This document shows positions 17,238-26,212 of a stretch of 64,000 nt of DNA, piece by piece. The position numbers and the translations under genes were made by a program. The stretch lies in NCBI RefSeq assembly GCF_023520895.1, contig NZ_CP026029.1, positions 2,356,001 through 2,420,000 on the forward strand. The letters run 5' to 3'. Positions within the stretch are counted from its first letter, which is position 1. Each line of letters starts with the position of its first letter. Source of the DNA: Paenibacillus sp. PK3_47. GTDB lineage: Bacteria; Bacillota; Bacilli; Paenibacillales; Paenibacillaceae. The notes beneath the pieces are model-generated. The model saw only the letters and a program-made list of their open reading frames with translations, was not told the DNA's origin and ran no database searches.

Positions 17238-18206
17238 TTACAGCTTCACAGGCAATCCGCGCTGTGCTGACTCATAAGCCGCGCAGGTTACCTTCAGTGT
17301 CCTGTAGCCGTCCTCGTAATCACTGAGAATCCGCGAACGGTCACCTGTCCGTACGGCGTGCAGGAATGCTTCACTCTCTGTAACATACGGATTCCCCGTA
17401 TTTGCGTATTCTTTAGTATCGCCGCTGCGCAGCTCAAGCAAACGCTCAGGGTTCCAGTCCAGCATGCCTTTATCATTATAGAAGCTGATTCCGGAACAGC
17501 CTACCCCGCCGGGCAGTACACAGGTATTGGAAATGTTCGCAATGATCCCGCTCTCGAGCTTCAGGGATACCGTTCCCACATCCGCCACCGTCACACCTTC
17601 ATGCTTCTCGTGCATAACCCGGTTGCCGAACAGGCCGTAGACCTCGGTAACCTCACCAGCCAGATATCTGAGCAGATCAACGATATGGGTGGTTTGTTCC
17701 GTGAACTGGCCCCCGGACTGCTCCTGATTGCGCCACCAGGCCGCGCCCGGCATATCCCCCATCCACTGGCCGACAACCATGCCGATCTTGTCCCCGCTGA
17801 GCGCCTGCTTCAGCCGCTGGATATTCTCCTGGTAGCGGAAATGATACCCTACGGAAGTCAGCAGGTTATGCTCTTTGATATCCTGCAGCAGGCTTGCCGG
17901 AATTTCGGTGCTTGCGCCAAGCGGCTTTTCGATAAAAAAGGGAATATCCCGCCTGATCAGCGCGCGCTCGATCGCACCATGCGACTGCGGGGGTACGCAG
18001 ATATAGACGGCATCCAGCTTCTGGCTGTCCAGCATTTCCGTGATCTCCCCGTAGCCCTCGGCTCCGTAAGGACGGGCCATATCCTCGCCCTTCTGCTTAC
18101 TGCTGCCGCAGACTGCCTTAAGGGTGACATCCTCCATTCCCGCCAGCAAATCCGCATGCACTTTGGAGAACCAGCCGGTTCCTACAATTCCGATATTGAG
18201 TGCCAT
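17238..18206 (-). CDS. Gfo/Idh/MocA-family NAD(P)-dependent oxidoreductase
   Basis: A 322-residue two-domain dehydrogenase. The Rossmann fold starts with GIVGTGWFS; the EKPLG motif near residue 95 carries the conserved Lys, and the C-terminal beta-sheet domain follows (GGQFTEQTTHIVDLLRYL, with the His typical of the catalytic region). Members oxidise or reduce sugars and inositols. The substrate is not predictable. It appears to be a single gene, with GGAGGG before the ATG. Confidence 0.88.
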   Translation of the reverse strand: MALNIGIVGTGWFSKVHADLLAGMEDVTLKAVCGSSKQKGEDMARPYGAEGYGEITEMLDSQKLDAVYICVPPQSHGAIERALIRRDIPFFIEKPLGASTEIPASLLQDIKEHNLLTSVGYHFRYQENIQRLKQALSGDKIGMVVGQWMGDMPGAAWWRNQEQSGGQFTEQTTHIVDLLRYLAGEVTEVYGLFGNRVMHEKHEGVTVADVGTVSLKLESGIIANISNTCVLPGGVGCSGISFYNDKGMLDWNPERLLELRSGDTKEYANTGNPYVTESEAFLHAVRTGDRSRILSDYEDGYRTLKVTCAAYESAQRGLPVKL

Positions 18207-18260
18207 ATTATTTCCCTCCTGTAGATTTCAATTGAATGCCTTTTCATAGAGTATACCCTG

Positions 18261-20570
18261 TCAGCCCATGACAAGGTAGTCCCGCCATTCATCCGGGAGC
18301 AGCCCCTGATACGGATACTGCAGGAAGCGGTCATCTGCCAGTACAATCCTTCCGCTGTCGCTTTCGCTGCGGATCAGCCTTCCGCCCGCCTGCAGCACCT
18401 TGCACATGCCCGGGTAGACATAGGCGTAATCAAAGCCGTTTTTGCCCCGGGACTGAAAATAACCCCGCAGCAGATTACGCTCCAGCCCGACCTGCGGCAG
18501 GCCGACACCTACCACCATTACACCGTTCAGCCGGTCCCCGGGCAGATCCACACCTTCCGAGAAGATCCCTCCGAGTACAGCGAAGCCTAGCAGCGTCCTT
18601 GGATTATCCGGCTGAAACGCAGCAAGAAACTCCACCCGCTCCGGCTCACTCATCCCGCTGCTCTGGACGATGGTCGGCACCTCCGGGTACTTCTCTGCAA
18701 ACCGCTCATACACGTTCGCCAAATACACATAGGAAGGAAAGAAGACCAGATAGTTACCTTTCCGCGACGTCATGCCTTTGAGTGCATCCGTCAGCGGAAG
18801 CAGCGAATCTTCACGGTCACGGTAACGGGTGGATACAGGCAGCACAGATACCTGCCACTGCTCTTTATGAAAAGGCGACGGTACGCTGAGGCTGTAGTCC
18901 TCCTCCCCTGCGCCGATCATATCCCGGTAGTAAGAGAGCGGCGACAGTGTTGCGGAGAACAGAATCTGGCTGCGGAAGCTCCGGCCCATCTGCTGAAGCA
19001 GGTGGGAGGGGTCCAGATTGAACAGCTTCAGGAAGACATCACCGCGCTGAACCTCCGCGTAGGTGATATAGCGTTCGTCATAGGTTTTGAAGGTGCGTAT
19101 CATACCCTGTACGGCATAATACGTATCAAGCAGGCTCTCCCCCTCTTCCTCACCTGCCGGAAGGATAACGGACGGTGGGCCCAGCAATTCCAGCTCTGCC
19201 TCCTGCACAAAATTCTCCAGCAGCGCCGGCAGCTCCTCCGGATAGTGCGCCCATTGTCCGTTTCCGTCTTCACCGCAGCTTTTGCGCAGGGCGATAAAAA
19301 AGGCATTCACTGCTTTGGCGGCGGCACTCAGATTCTTGTTCGCCGTCTTATATTGACGCTGCAGGGAGAGGAAAGGCGACTTTTTCAGGGCTGCCGAATA
19401 CATTTCCCTTCCCCGGTCAACCAGATTATGCGCCTCATCGACCAGCAGCACCGTGCGCTTCTTCCGTTCTTCCGGCAGGCGTTTGAGGCTGATCCGGGGA
19501 TCGTAAATATAATTGTAATCGCAGATGACGGCATCGCAGGCATAAGCAGCATCCAGCGAGAACTCGAAGGGACACACCTCATGCTTCCGGGCATACCGGG
19601 CAATGACCTCCTGCGTCATCAGTGTCTCATGCTCCAGCATGTCCAGCATTGCGGCATTGACCTTATCATAGTAGCCTTCGGTAAAGGGGCAGAACTCTTT
19701 GCTGCACAGCCCTTCTTCACGGAAGCAGGCCTTATCCTTGGCTGTAATCGTGATGGCATGCAGATGAAGCCCGCTTTGCAGCAGCATGGCTACCGCCTCC
19801 TGGGCTGCGATCCGGTTAACCGTTTTGGCGGTCAAATAGAACAGCCCTGCAGCTTTTCCCGCTTCCAGCGCTTTCAGCGCCGGGAACAGGGTGGACATCG
19901 TTTTGCCGATGCCGGTCGGTGCCTGGGCGAACAGGTTCACCCCTTCGGATACCGACTTATACACCGCTGCCGCAAAATGCCTCTGTCCCTGCCGGTAGGC
20001 CGGAAAAGGAAATTCCAGCCCCTGGATGCTGCTCATTTTCCGCGCCTCATGCCGCACCATCAGCTCCGCATAGGGGGCATACCGGGCCACCGTTTCAGCC
20101 GCAAACTGCTCCAGCTCACCGGAGGTTACCTGCCTGTACAGGCTCCGCTGCTCTCCGCTGCCCCTGTGGACATAGGTAAGCTTCACCTCTATACCGGACA
20201 GCTGATGGTCCAGTGACAGGATATAAGCGTACATCAATGCCTGGGCCCAGTGTACTTCACGGCCCTCAAAATCACTTTCCAGGTGGCCGCCCGTAGATTT
20301 AATCTCCTCCACGGTGAGGCTTCCGTCTTCGCCGAGAAGAAGCCCGTCACAGCGCCCGTCAATGACAAAAAGAAGGTCCCCGCACGGAATTTCCGTTTTG
20401 AGGTAGACCTCTTTGCGGTCCCCTTCCTTATACTGCTTCTGGATCTGCTGGTGAATCCGGGTACCCTCCGCCAATGCTGCTCCGCTGCGGAAGCCGGGCT
20501 CGATACTGCCGCTGCTGTAGGCGTATTCTACAAGGGCTCTGACCGACAGCGAGATCTGTGCCTTGTCCAT
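18261..20570 (-). CDS. DinG/XPD-type DNA helicase fused to a RecB-like nuclease domain
   Basis: A 769-residue superfamily 2 helicase of the DEAD_2 (XPD/DinG/YoaA) type with an extra N-terminal domain. Residues 1-170 show PD-(D/E)XK nuclease marks: GTRIHQQI, the Asp in VIDGRCDG, EEIK (ExK) near residue 88 and QALMYAY (QxxxY). The helicase has Walker A APTGIGKT near 220 and DEAH (VDEAHN) near 377. Between them cysteines at about 277-330 (CFREEGLC, EFCPF, EVCPF) match the iron-sulfur cluster of XPD-like helicases. Probable role: 5'-3' unwinding in repair or recombination. The ATG at 20570 has GGAGGTGG seven bases upstream; the frame extends to 20612 without such a site. Confidence 0.85.
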   Translation of the reverse strand: MDKAQISLSVRALVEYAYSSGSIEPGFRSGAALAEGTRIHQQIQKQYKEGDRKEVYLKTEIPCGDLLFVIDGRCDGLLLGEDGSLTVEEIKSTGGHLESDFEGREVHWAQALMYAYILSLDHQLSGIEVKLTYVHRGSGEQRSLYRQVTSGELEQFAAETVARYAPYAELMVRHEARKMSSIQGLEFPFPAYRQGQRHFAAAVYKSVSEGVNLFAQAPTGIGKTMSTLFPALKALEAGKAAGLFYLTAKTVNRIAAQEAVAMLLQSGLHLHAITITAKDKACFREEGLCSKEFCPFTEGYYDKVNAAMLDMLEHETLMTQEVIARYARKHEVCPFEFSLDAAYACDAVICDYNYIYDPRISLKRLPEERKKRTVLLVDEAHNLVDRGREMYSAALKKSPFLSLQRQYKTANKNLSAAAKAVNAFFIALRKSCGEDGNGQWAHYPEELPALLENFVQEAELELLGPPSVILPAGEEEGESLLDTYYAVQGMIRTFKTYDERYITYAEVQRGDVFLKLFNLDPSHLLQQMGRSFRSQILFSATLSPLSYYRDMIGAGEEDYSLSVPSPFHKEQWQVSVLPVSTRYRDREDSLLPLTDALKGMTSRKGNYLVFFPSYVYLANVYERFAEKYPEVPTIVQSSGMSEPERVEFLAAFQPDNPRTLLGFAVLGGIFSEGVDLPGDRLNGVMVVGVGLPQVGLERNLLRGYFQSRGKNGFDYAYVYPGMCKVLQAGGRLIRSESDSGRIVLADDRFLQYPYQGLLPDEWRDYLVMG

Positions 20571-20731
20571 GTTATGTCCACCTCCACCCGTTTCCGGGCC
20601 TATTTTTAACACCGGCTGTCATATTCGTAATTTTTTCACGATATAATCCCCTCTGGCGGCAATTATAAGTGATTCATTCAGGTTCCTATGGCTTTACTTA
20701 TTCCAATAAAGGTATACGGCATTTCTGGTTT

Positions 20732-20760
20732 TTGACAATCTGCTGCCAGCGCTGCATAAT
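20732..20760 (+). promoter_or_regulatory. Sigma-A promoter of the LTA synthase gene
   Basis: TTGACA, 17-bp spacer, CATAAT (5 of 6). It lies 90 bases before the GTG start. The rest of the 20571-20850 gap holds nothing else recognised. Confidence 0.75.
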
Positions 20761-20850
20761 AAGTTCTGTTAACATAGGATTCTCTTGTCTTGACGCTGTC
20801 TCCTCCCAGCCGGGAAATAGCGCTTTATCATGTGGAAAGAGGGCGAAGCT

Positions 20851-22716
20851 GTGTCATTCTTTAATGTAAAAAAGTGGTTAATCAAGCCATTTGTATTCTT
20901 TTCGATTATTTTTATCCTTAAAAGCACCTTGGCCTGGGGTGTAATCTTTGAGGACCCGCAGCCGCTAAAATCCGTTCTGACGGAAATCCCGTTTGTCTGG
21001 GCGCTCTTTTGCCTGATTGAACGGTTTGCCTCCAAACGGAAGCTCGGCTATTACATGACCGTCAATCTTATTGTCACCGCCATCTTTTTTGCCGCGATTA
21101 TGTACTTCAAGTACTACGGAGTTATTGTCACTTACCATGCCGCCGAGCAGGTGAATCAGGTTACCGCTGTGAGCAACAGTGTATTTTCACTGATGGACCC
21201 GTATTATCTGCTGATCTTTGGCGATATTATTATTCTTGGCATTTATTTCTTCTTTAACAAGAAGGGACGCAGCTATAAAAAAATCAATATCAATCTCCGT
21301 AACGGAAGACCCGTCTACATCGTCCTGTTCGCGGTATCGCTCGGGCTCTGCCTGTTTAATATCCTGCCTAACAAAGCCAGCATGAATGAAATCAAAAAGG
21401 CACAGGAAATGGGCATTCTCAATTATGAAGCTTACACCATCTTTGCCGACAACAGACCGGAGCAGGTCAATGCCAGTGAAATTACCCAGGATGTGATCAA
21501 TGAACTGAAGGGAATTGACACAACCGCCGTCTCCCCTGTCCAGGGAATTGCCAAAGGCAAAAATCTGATTATCATTCAGCTGGAATCTTTTCAGAGCTTT
21601 CTCCTCGGGCTCAATGTTGACGGACAGGAAATTACGCCTAACCTCAACCGGCTGATGGAGGATAGCCTGTACTTTAATAACTTCTACCAAATGGTCGGCC
21701 AGGGTAACACATCAGATGCCGAATTTGTTGTGAACTCATCTTACTATATTCCGCCGCAGGGTGCGGCAACAATGTCTTATGTCGACAAGGTGCTGCCAAG
21801 CCTTCCGCGCCTCCTGAAGGAGAACGGTTATCAGACAGCCACCTTCCACACGAATGTCGTGGAGTTCTGGAACCGCGGAGAGCTGTACAGCTCCCTGGGC
21901 TTTGACCACTATTACGACCAGAAATTTTTCGGAGATGAGGATGCCTTCTTCTTCGGGCCTTCGGACGAAACACTCTACCGCAAGACTTCCGAAAAGCTGA
22001 AGGAAATGGATGAGGACAGCAAACCGTTCTATGCTCAGGTCATTTCGATGTCTGCGCACCATCCGTTCACCATTCCGGCCGAGAAATACAAGATGAAGCT
22101 GCCGGAGCGTTATGAAGGCACCTTCGTCGGTGACTATATCCGCTCCCAGAATTACGCCGACTATGCCTTCGGACAATTTGTCGATGAGCTTAAGGCTAAC
22201 GGGGTATGGGACAACAGCCTGATCATGGTGTACGGAGACCACATGGGGCTGCCGATCTATTCCCTGGACCATGATGATAAAGAACTGATGAGCGAAATCT
22301 ACGGTCATGATTATGAATATGCGCACATGCTCAATATTCCGCTGATTATCCACCAGGGCGGCAGCCTGAAGCCGCAGACGCTGGAGCAGGTCGGCGGGGA
22401 AGTCGATATTATGCCGACCGCAGCCAGCCTCCTGGGCATCTCCATGGATAACAATATCCACTTCGGCCAGGATCTGCTGAGCCAGACCTACAATCTGCTG
22501 CCGCAGCGCTACTATCTGCCGACCGGATCCTTCATATCAAGCTCCGGACTGCTGATCCCGGGCAACAGCTTCGAGGACAACACGCAGTATAATCTGGCCT
22601 CCGGCGGAAAGGCTCCAGCCGGAACGGAAGAGGAGTATAACCGGGCGCTGCGATTGCGCCAGCTGTCGGACAGCTATGTTACACAGCTGCCTGACAAGAA
22701 CCCTGCAGCAGAATAA
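20851..22716 (+). CDS. ltaS: Lipoteichoic acid synthase family protein
   Basis: A 621-residue LtaS-type enzyme that polymerises glycerol phosphate from phosphatidylglycerol onto a glycolipid anchor outside the membrane. Five N-terminal membrane helices (about 1-200) precede the extracellular sulfatase domain. The nucleophile is T287 in GQGNTSDAE, and metal-ligand blocks such as MVYGDHMG and SAHHPF are present. The GTG at 20851 has AGAGGG seven bases upstream and is chosen over the ATG at 20830, which has no site. Paenibacilli often carry several paralogues, so this could be a primase-like or stress-specific copy. Confidence 0.88.
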   Translation: MSFFNVKKWLIKPFVFFSIIFILKSTLAWGVIFEDPQPLKSVLTEIPFVWALFCLIERFASKRKLGYYMTVNLIVTAIFFAAIMYFKYYGVIVTYHAAEQVNQVTAVSNSVFSLMDPYYLLIFGDIIILGIYFFFNKKGRSYKKININLRNGRPVYIVLFAVSLGLCLFNILPNKASMNEIKKAQEMGILNYEAYTIFADNRPEQVNASEITQDVINELKGIDTTAVSPVQGIAKGKNLIIIQLESFQSFLLGLNVDGQEITPNLNRLMEDSLYFNNFYQMVGQGNTSDAEFVVNSSYYIPPQGAATMSYVDKVLPSLPRLLKENGYQTATFHTNVVEFWNRGELYSSLGFDHYYDQKFFGDEDAFFFGPSDETLYRKTSEKLKEMDEDSKPFYAQVISMSAHHPFTIPAEKYKMKLPERYEGTFVGDYIRSQNYADYAFGQFVDELKANGVWDNSLIMVYGDHMGLPIYSLDHDDKELMSEIYGHDYEYAHMLNIPLIIHQGGSLKPQTLEQVGGEVDIMPTAASLLGISMDNNIHFGQDLLSQTYNLLPQRYYLPTGSFISSSGLLIPGNSFEDNTQYNLASGGKAPAGTEEEYNRALRLRQLSDSYVTQLPDKNPAAE

Positions 22717-22732
22717 GCTGCCGCTTTATACA

Positions 22733-22774
22733 AACAGCCGCACTTCCGGAAATCGGAATGCGGCTGTTTTTTTA
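22733..22774 (+). terminator. Terminator of the LTA synthase gene
   Basis: AACAGCCGCA and TGCGGCTGTT form a 10-bp stem with a short inner pairing TTCCG/CGGAA, followed by T7. Confidence 0.92.
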
Positions 22775-22800
22775 ACATAGCAGAACACATATATTTGGTC

Positions 22801-22850
22801 CCCCGCAAAGTACCTGAATACGCATCGGGGCAAAGCCCCACCTTGCGGGG
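22801..22850. other. Nested hairpin of unknown role downstream of the second marR gene
   Basis: CCCCGCAA (22801-22808) pairs with TTGCGGGG (22843-22850). Inside lies a second hairpin, GGGGC-AAA-GCCCC (22827-22839). No T-run follows on either strand, so it is not a plain terminator. It sits in the 3' region of the minus-strand marR gene. Confidence 0.5.
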
Positions 22851-22875
22851 ATATGTTATATCCAGGCAAATGTGC

Positions 22876-23307
22876 TTAACGCTCCTGTTTCTCGAGCATC
22901 ATGTAGTATTCAGCGAATTTCTGCAGTTCCTCCGGCTTAAGTATGGCCAGGTGTTCGGTAAGGAGCAGCAAAGACCGGTACTGGGCTTCGGCGAGCACGC
23001 CTTTGCCTTTCTCGGTAATCGTTACGATCACGGCTCTGCGGTCATTCTCGTCAGGCTCCCGTTTGCTGAGGCCCAGCAGCTCCAGGCGGTCCAGCATCAC
23101 CGTAACTGCACTGGACTTCACCTCCATCTTGTCTGCCAGCTGAATCACCCTTGATTCCTGCTCCTGGGCAATCATCCGCAGCAGCCCGAATTGGGGAACC
23201 GTCAGCCCAATCTCTTTGGGCAATGACATTTGCGACATAATTTTACGCTGTACTCTCCACATCGATAATCCCAAAGCTTCTACTAACGGATCGATTTGTT
23301 GCGACAT
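22876..23307 (-). CDS. MarR-family transcriptional regulator
   Basis: A 143-residue MarR protein: N-terminal dimerisation helix, helix-turn-helix near residues 55-80 (VIQLADKMEVKSSAVTVML), wing with DENDRRAVIVTITEKG, and C-terminal dimerisation helices. It stands alone, so its target is unknown. AAAGGA precedes the ATG. An 8-bp inverted repeat, TTCAAGCG/CGCTTGAA, brackets its promoter region. Confidence 0.88.
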   Translation of the reverse strand: MSQQIDPLVEALGLSMWRVQRKIMSQMSLPKEIGLTVPQFGLLRMIAQEQESRVIQLADKMEVKSSAVTVMLDRLELLGLSKREPDENDRRAVIVTITEKGKGVLAEAQYRSLLLLTEHLAILKPEELQKFAEYYMMLEKQER

Positions 23308-23338
23308 TTCCTTTCAGCTCCCAGTCCGTTTGTCCTGC

Positions 23339-23389
23339 TTCAAGCGTACCATTTTATCAGAGGTTGATTCAATGATTATCTCGCTTGAA
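23339..23389. promoter_or_regulatory. Spaced inverted repeat upstream of the second marR gene
   Basis: TTCAAGCG (23339-23346) and CGCTTGAA (23382-23389) are perfect complements 35 bases apart. Between them lies the probable promoter region of the MarR gene (TTGAAT and GATAAAAT on the minus strand). Possible operator pair; a prediction. Confidence 0.45.
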
Positions 23390-23552
23390 CATGATCAGAG
23401 TCATTGAAATCGTGATTTTTTTTAGAAATTTCTGCAAATTTCGACACAGAAAAACTATATTCTAGCTAATGATCTGTGTTCAGCGATGCGCTATAATCGT
23501 AGCAGTGATAAGGAATCACGGAAAACAACAGTCAGGGCTGGTGATGCTAAAC

Positions 23553-25247
23553 ATGAAATTGGCAACAAAATTAACTTGGATGATGCTCGTTGTTTTACTG
23601 CTCGTCGGATCATCCATCGGGTTCTTCGGATACCGGGCCGCCTTCAAGCAGGTAGATGAAGCTGCCGGTATTGAACTGGTCGGCTGTGCCAACATTACGA
23701 CCGGCCTCATAGACCCCGCTGACATAGCGGCACTGGCTGCAGGGGATAACAGCAAGCTGGCTGCCATTGAAGACCGGATCGGCTGGATTATCGGACATAA
23801 GCCTGTGTTTAAGGAAGCGTTCATTCTCTCGCTGGACGGCAAGGTACTCGCCGCAGACGCAAGCTTCAAAGCAAGGGGTTATGCAGCAGGAGACCCCTTT
23901 TATTTCAATGAAGAAGATAAAGACATGATTACTACCATGAAGCATTCCGCATACTCGAAAGTTTATACATACGATGGTACCTCCCTCAAAACCGGTTACG
24001 GCCCCATTTACCAGGATCATGACCCCACCAAACCGATTGTCGCACTTATGGCTATCAGCTTTGACGGCCCCCTAATCCAGGAACGGACGATGGACATTAT
24101 TGTTCAGCCTTTCATTATCAGTGCTATGATTCTGATTGTGGCAATTATTGGCGCCTATCTGCTCATCCGGCGTATGGTAAGCCCGCTAACCAAGCTGTCA
24201 GGTTCCGTTAACAACGTGGCTAAGGGAGATCTTACACATAAACCGCTGCTGCTCAGCAGCAAAGACGAAATCGGCACGCTGGCCCGTGACTTTAACGAGA
24301 TGACGGCAAGTCTGAGTCACCTGATTACCCAGGTCAACGAGACATCCATGCTTGTGGCCTCCTCCTCCCAGGAGCTGTCCGCCAGCGCACAGGAGACGAA
24401 CCGTGCAGGGGAGCATAGTGTCAATGTCACTCTTGAGCTTGCCGACGGCGCACATACCCAGCTGCAGAACCTGGAGGGCAGTTACAAGTCCGTTCAGGAC
24501 ATGTCCCGGTTTATCACCGAGATTGCCGGCAATGCGGACAACGCAATGGATACAGCAGCCAGTAATGCCCTAAAAGCCCGCAGCGGCCGGGAATCCATGG
24601 ATTCTACCACCAGACAGATGGAGGTAGTGGGCAGCAGTATTTCCGATCTCTCCGGCATTATTGATGCGCTGGGCAGCCATTCCAAGGAAATCGAGAACAT
24701 CGTCGGCACGATTTCCAGCATTGCCGAAGAGACTAACCTGCTGTCTCTGAATGCAGCGATAGAAGCCGCCCGTGCCGGTGAAGAAGGGCGCGGGTTCGCA
24801 GTGGTTGCCGGCTCCGTGCGCAAGCTGGCGGAGCGTTCGGCGGGCTCAGCCGCTCAGATCGGCGAGCTGGTCAGTCTGATTGTGAGCCAGATGGATATGG
24901 CCGGGGAAACGATGCGGCGTTCGACCGGGGAAATGCTGCATGGCCGGGAGATGATCGTGTCAGCAGGCCAGGCCTTCTCCGAGATCGAAACCTCTGTCTC
25001 CGATATGTCTGCCCAGAGCCAGCAGATTTCGGCAACCGTCCGTGAACTGGCGCTAATCTCCGGCAGTCTGGTCGAAGCGATTCAGAACATTGTCGCGGTA
25101 TCCAATCAGACGGTGGAAGGTGCAGAGACCCTCTCCGCCTCCTCACAGCAGCAGCTTGCCGCAATGGAGGAGGTCGAGGCTTCGGCGGCGTTCTTGTCTT
25201 CTTTGGCGGAGAAGCTGCATATAATGGTGGAGCGGTTTAAAATTTAA
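23553..25247 (+). CDS. Methyl-accepting chemotaxis protein
   Basis: A 564-residue chemoreceptor. Membrane helix 1 is at residues 7-28, an extracytoplasmic sensor of about 150 residues follows (single-Cache size), helix 2 is near 185-208, then HAMP (to about 265) and the signalling domain. The conserved hairpin tip, [20 protein letters not shown], is intact, so it should couple to CheA/CheW. The longest frame begins at 23469, but only the ATG at 23553 puts a short basic N-end before the first helix; a GGTG site lies before it. A TATAAT at 23492-23497 may be the -10. Ligand unknown. Confidence 0.9.
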   Translation: MKLATKLTWMMLVVLLLVGSSIGFFGYRAAFKQVDEAAGIELVGCANITTGLIDPADIAALAAGDNSKLAAIEDRIGWIIGHKPVFKEAFILSLDGKVLAADASFKARGYAAGDPFYFNEEDKDMITTMKHSAYSKVYTYDGTSLKTGYGPIYQDHDPTKPIVALMAISFDGPLIQERTMDIIVQPFIISAMILIVAIIGAYLLIRRMVSPLTKLSGSVNNVAKGDLTHKPLLLSSKDEIGTLARDFNEMTASLSHLITQVNETSMLVASSSQELSASAQETNRAGEHSVNVTLELADGAHTQLQNLEGSYKSVQDMSRFITEIAGNADNAMDTAASNALKARSGRESMDSTTRQMEVVGSSISDLSGIIDALGSHSKEIENIVGTISSIAEETNLLSLNAAIEAARAGEEGRGFAVVAGSVRKLAERSAGSAAQIGELVSLIVSQMDMAGETMRRSTGEMLHGREMIVSAGQAFSEIETSVSDMSAQSQQISATVRELALISGSLVEAIQNIVAVSNQTVEGAETLSASSQQQLAAMEEVEASAAFLSSLAEKLHIMVERFKI

Positions 25248-25319
25248 TATTTTTATGATATTACTCAAAAAACTGTTATCAGGCAGTGGCCGCAACTCCG
25301 GTGAACGTTGGACTTCCGG

Positions 25320-25386
25320 CCGCTGTTGTCCCCAGATTTCTTTAATTAATCCGCTCTGCGCGGTTGAAATCCGGGGACAAAGGCGG
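25320..25386. repeat. Long imperfect inverted repeat (MITE- or REP-like)
   Basis: The arm 25320-25340 (core TTGTCCCCAGATTTC) pairs with 25366-25386 (core GAAATCCGGGGACAA); 14 of 15 core bases are complementary, and pairing extends out to CCGC/GCGG. The loop is 25 bases. It may be a folded intergenic repeat or a remnant of a small mobile element. Confidence 0.6.
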
Positions 25387-25492
25387 ACGCTGACGCTCCT
25401 ACAGTTCCAAACTTCCCCTCCGTTACTTTTACCTTTGATTTTTTAGGTTAAATTACATAAAGATCTTTCCCTATAAACCTTTGGGGAGCAGG

Positions 25493-25537
25493 ACAACAAA
25501 GCAGCCAAGTCCCGGAAACGGACTTGGCTGCTGTTGT
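25493..25537. terminator. 18-bp stem hairpin, likely bidirectional terminator
   Basis: GCAGCCAAGTCC (25501-25512) pairs perfectly with 25520-25531; ACAACA (25493-25498) and TGTTGT (25532-25537) extend it across a two-base bulge. The T-rich flanks are modest. It is the first strong hairpin after the chemoreceptor gene. Confidence 0.55.
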
Positions 25538-25545
25538 AACAAATG

Positions 25546-25591
25546 AAGAGGCTGACCTGCCGTGGGATGCTCACGGACAGGACAGCCTCTT
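25546..25591. terminator. Second strong hairpin after the chemoreceptor gene
   Basis: AAGAGGCTG (25546-25554) pairs with CAGCCTCTT (25583-25591), with inner stems CCTG/CAGG and CCGTG/CACGG. Only 8 bases separate it from the previous hairpin. Terminator or structured repeat. Confidence 0.5.
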
Positions 25592-25720
25592 GTAATTACG
25601 CTGTACGTCAACGTATGGATACAACTTGTGATTTTGCAGAAGCGGACAAATGATGGCGACGAGCCAGAGTTTTTGAGCATTAGCTCCGGCAGGAAGGGGC
25701 TATGGCGTTCTAATGTATTT

Positions 25721-25827
25721 TGTGCAGCAGAATATCCTAAAAACCGTCATAAAGTTGAATCTAATGCAGTGGGTACAGCAGAATCACCAAGTTCCGGTTG
25801 TGTTTGGCATGAATTCTGTTGCACAAT
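25721..25827. repeat. TGCAGCAGAA repeat, copy A
   Basis: TTGTGCAGCAGAAT at 25720-25733 is followed by a degenerate direct unit TACAGCAGAATCA (25774-25786) and an inverted unit ATTCTGTTGCACAA (25812-25825), complementary to the first at 13 of 14 positions. The same pair of arms recurs at 48591-48652. Confidence 0.65.
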
Positions 25828-25897
25828 GTACACTCACGACACATCACTTCTTAGCTTGCCGGCGATCAGGGACTGATATTTTAAGATCGGTATATGC

Positions 25898-26083
25898 TAG
25901 TTGGAATTTGTCCATCTAAATCCACGATTTATTATAATTTGCAGACGTTAGGCGGATTTTCTCCACTTATTCCGGTTCATTTATCACTTTGGCGCTGAAA
26001 TCCAGGGGATTAGATGGAGATTTTCCAGCTAGTCTCCGGATGCTCCGGTTGGGGAGCAAATCAGCTGGAGAAATTCCACTTGA
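25898..26083. repeat. Four-unit TGGA/TCCA palindromic repeat, copy A
   Basis: Four degenerate palindromes of the form TTAGnTGGA-N5-TCCAnCTA start at 25898, 25947, 26010 and 26061, so the spacings are 49, 63 and 51 bp. A second cluster at 48344-48531 has nearly the same spacings. Confidence 0.7.
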
Positions 26084-26180
26084 GTGCATGATGACACTGA
26101 CACAGCGCATACTGCAAACCGTCTCCCCGACAGAAGGCTCACCAAGCCAAAATGGGCTGCAGCATACTTGTTATGTATGA

Positions 26181-26212
26181 ATTAAGCAGTATTTTCATTA
26201 AGCAGTATTCTC
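26181..26212. repeat. 16-bp tandem duplication at the stop of the MHYT gene
   Basis: ATTAAGCAGTATTTTC (26181-26196) is followed at once by ATTAAGCAGTATTCTC (26197-26212). The second copy holds the stop codon of the minus-strand gene, so the duplication probably arose by slippage at the gene's end. Confidence 0.75.

Larger units (their letters stand above)
25248..26197. other. 950-bp gene-free region made of palindromic and dispersed repeats
   Basis: No open frame here has a ribosome site and a credible protein. The region holds, in order: a long imperfect hairpin (25320-25386), two strong hairpins (25493-25537, 25546-25591), three TGCAGCAGAA-type units (25721-25827), four TGGA/TCCA palindromes (25898-26083) and one copy of a 16-bp tandem repeat (26181-26196). 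The stretch 25592-25720 shows nothing recognisable. Confidence 0.8.

Noticed and set aside
22801..22850. c-di-GMP riboswitch, suggested by GCAAAGCC
   Set aside because: The second stem and receptor of the GEMM motif are absent, and it lies 3' of a marR gene, not in a leader.
25255..25446. 63-codon frame after the chemoreceptor
   Set aside because: Covers the long inverted repeat; composition not protein-like.
25562..25876. 104-codon plus-strand frame in the gap
   Set aside because: No ribosome site; it runs across hairpins and repeats and looks like no known protein.
25898..26083. Regularly spaced repeats that could be taken for a CRISPR array
   Set aside because: Units are short, degenerate palindromes with uneven spacing, and no cas gene is near. 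The nuclease domain at 18261-20570 resembles Cas4 only as part of the wider RecB-like fold.
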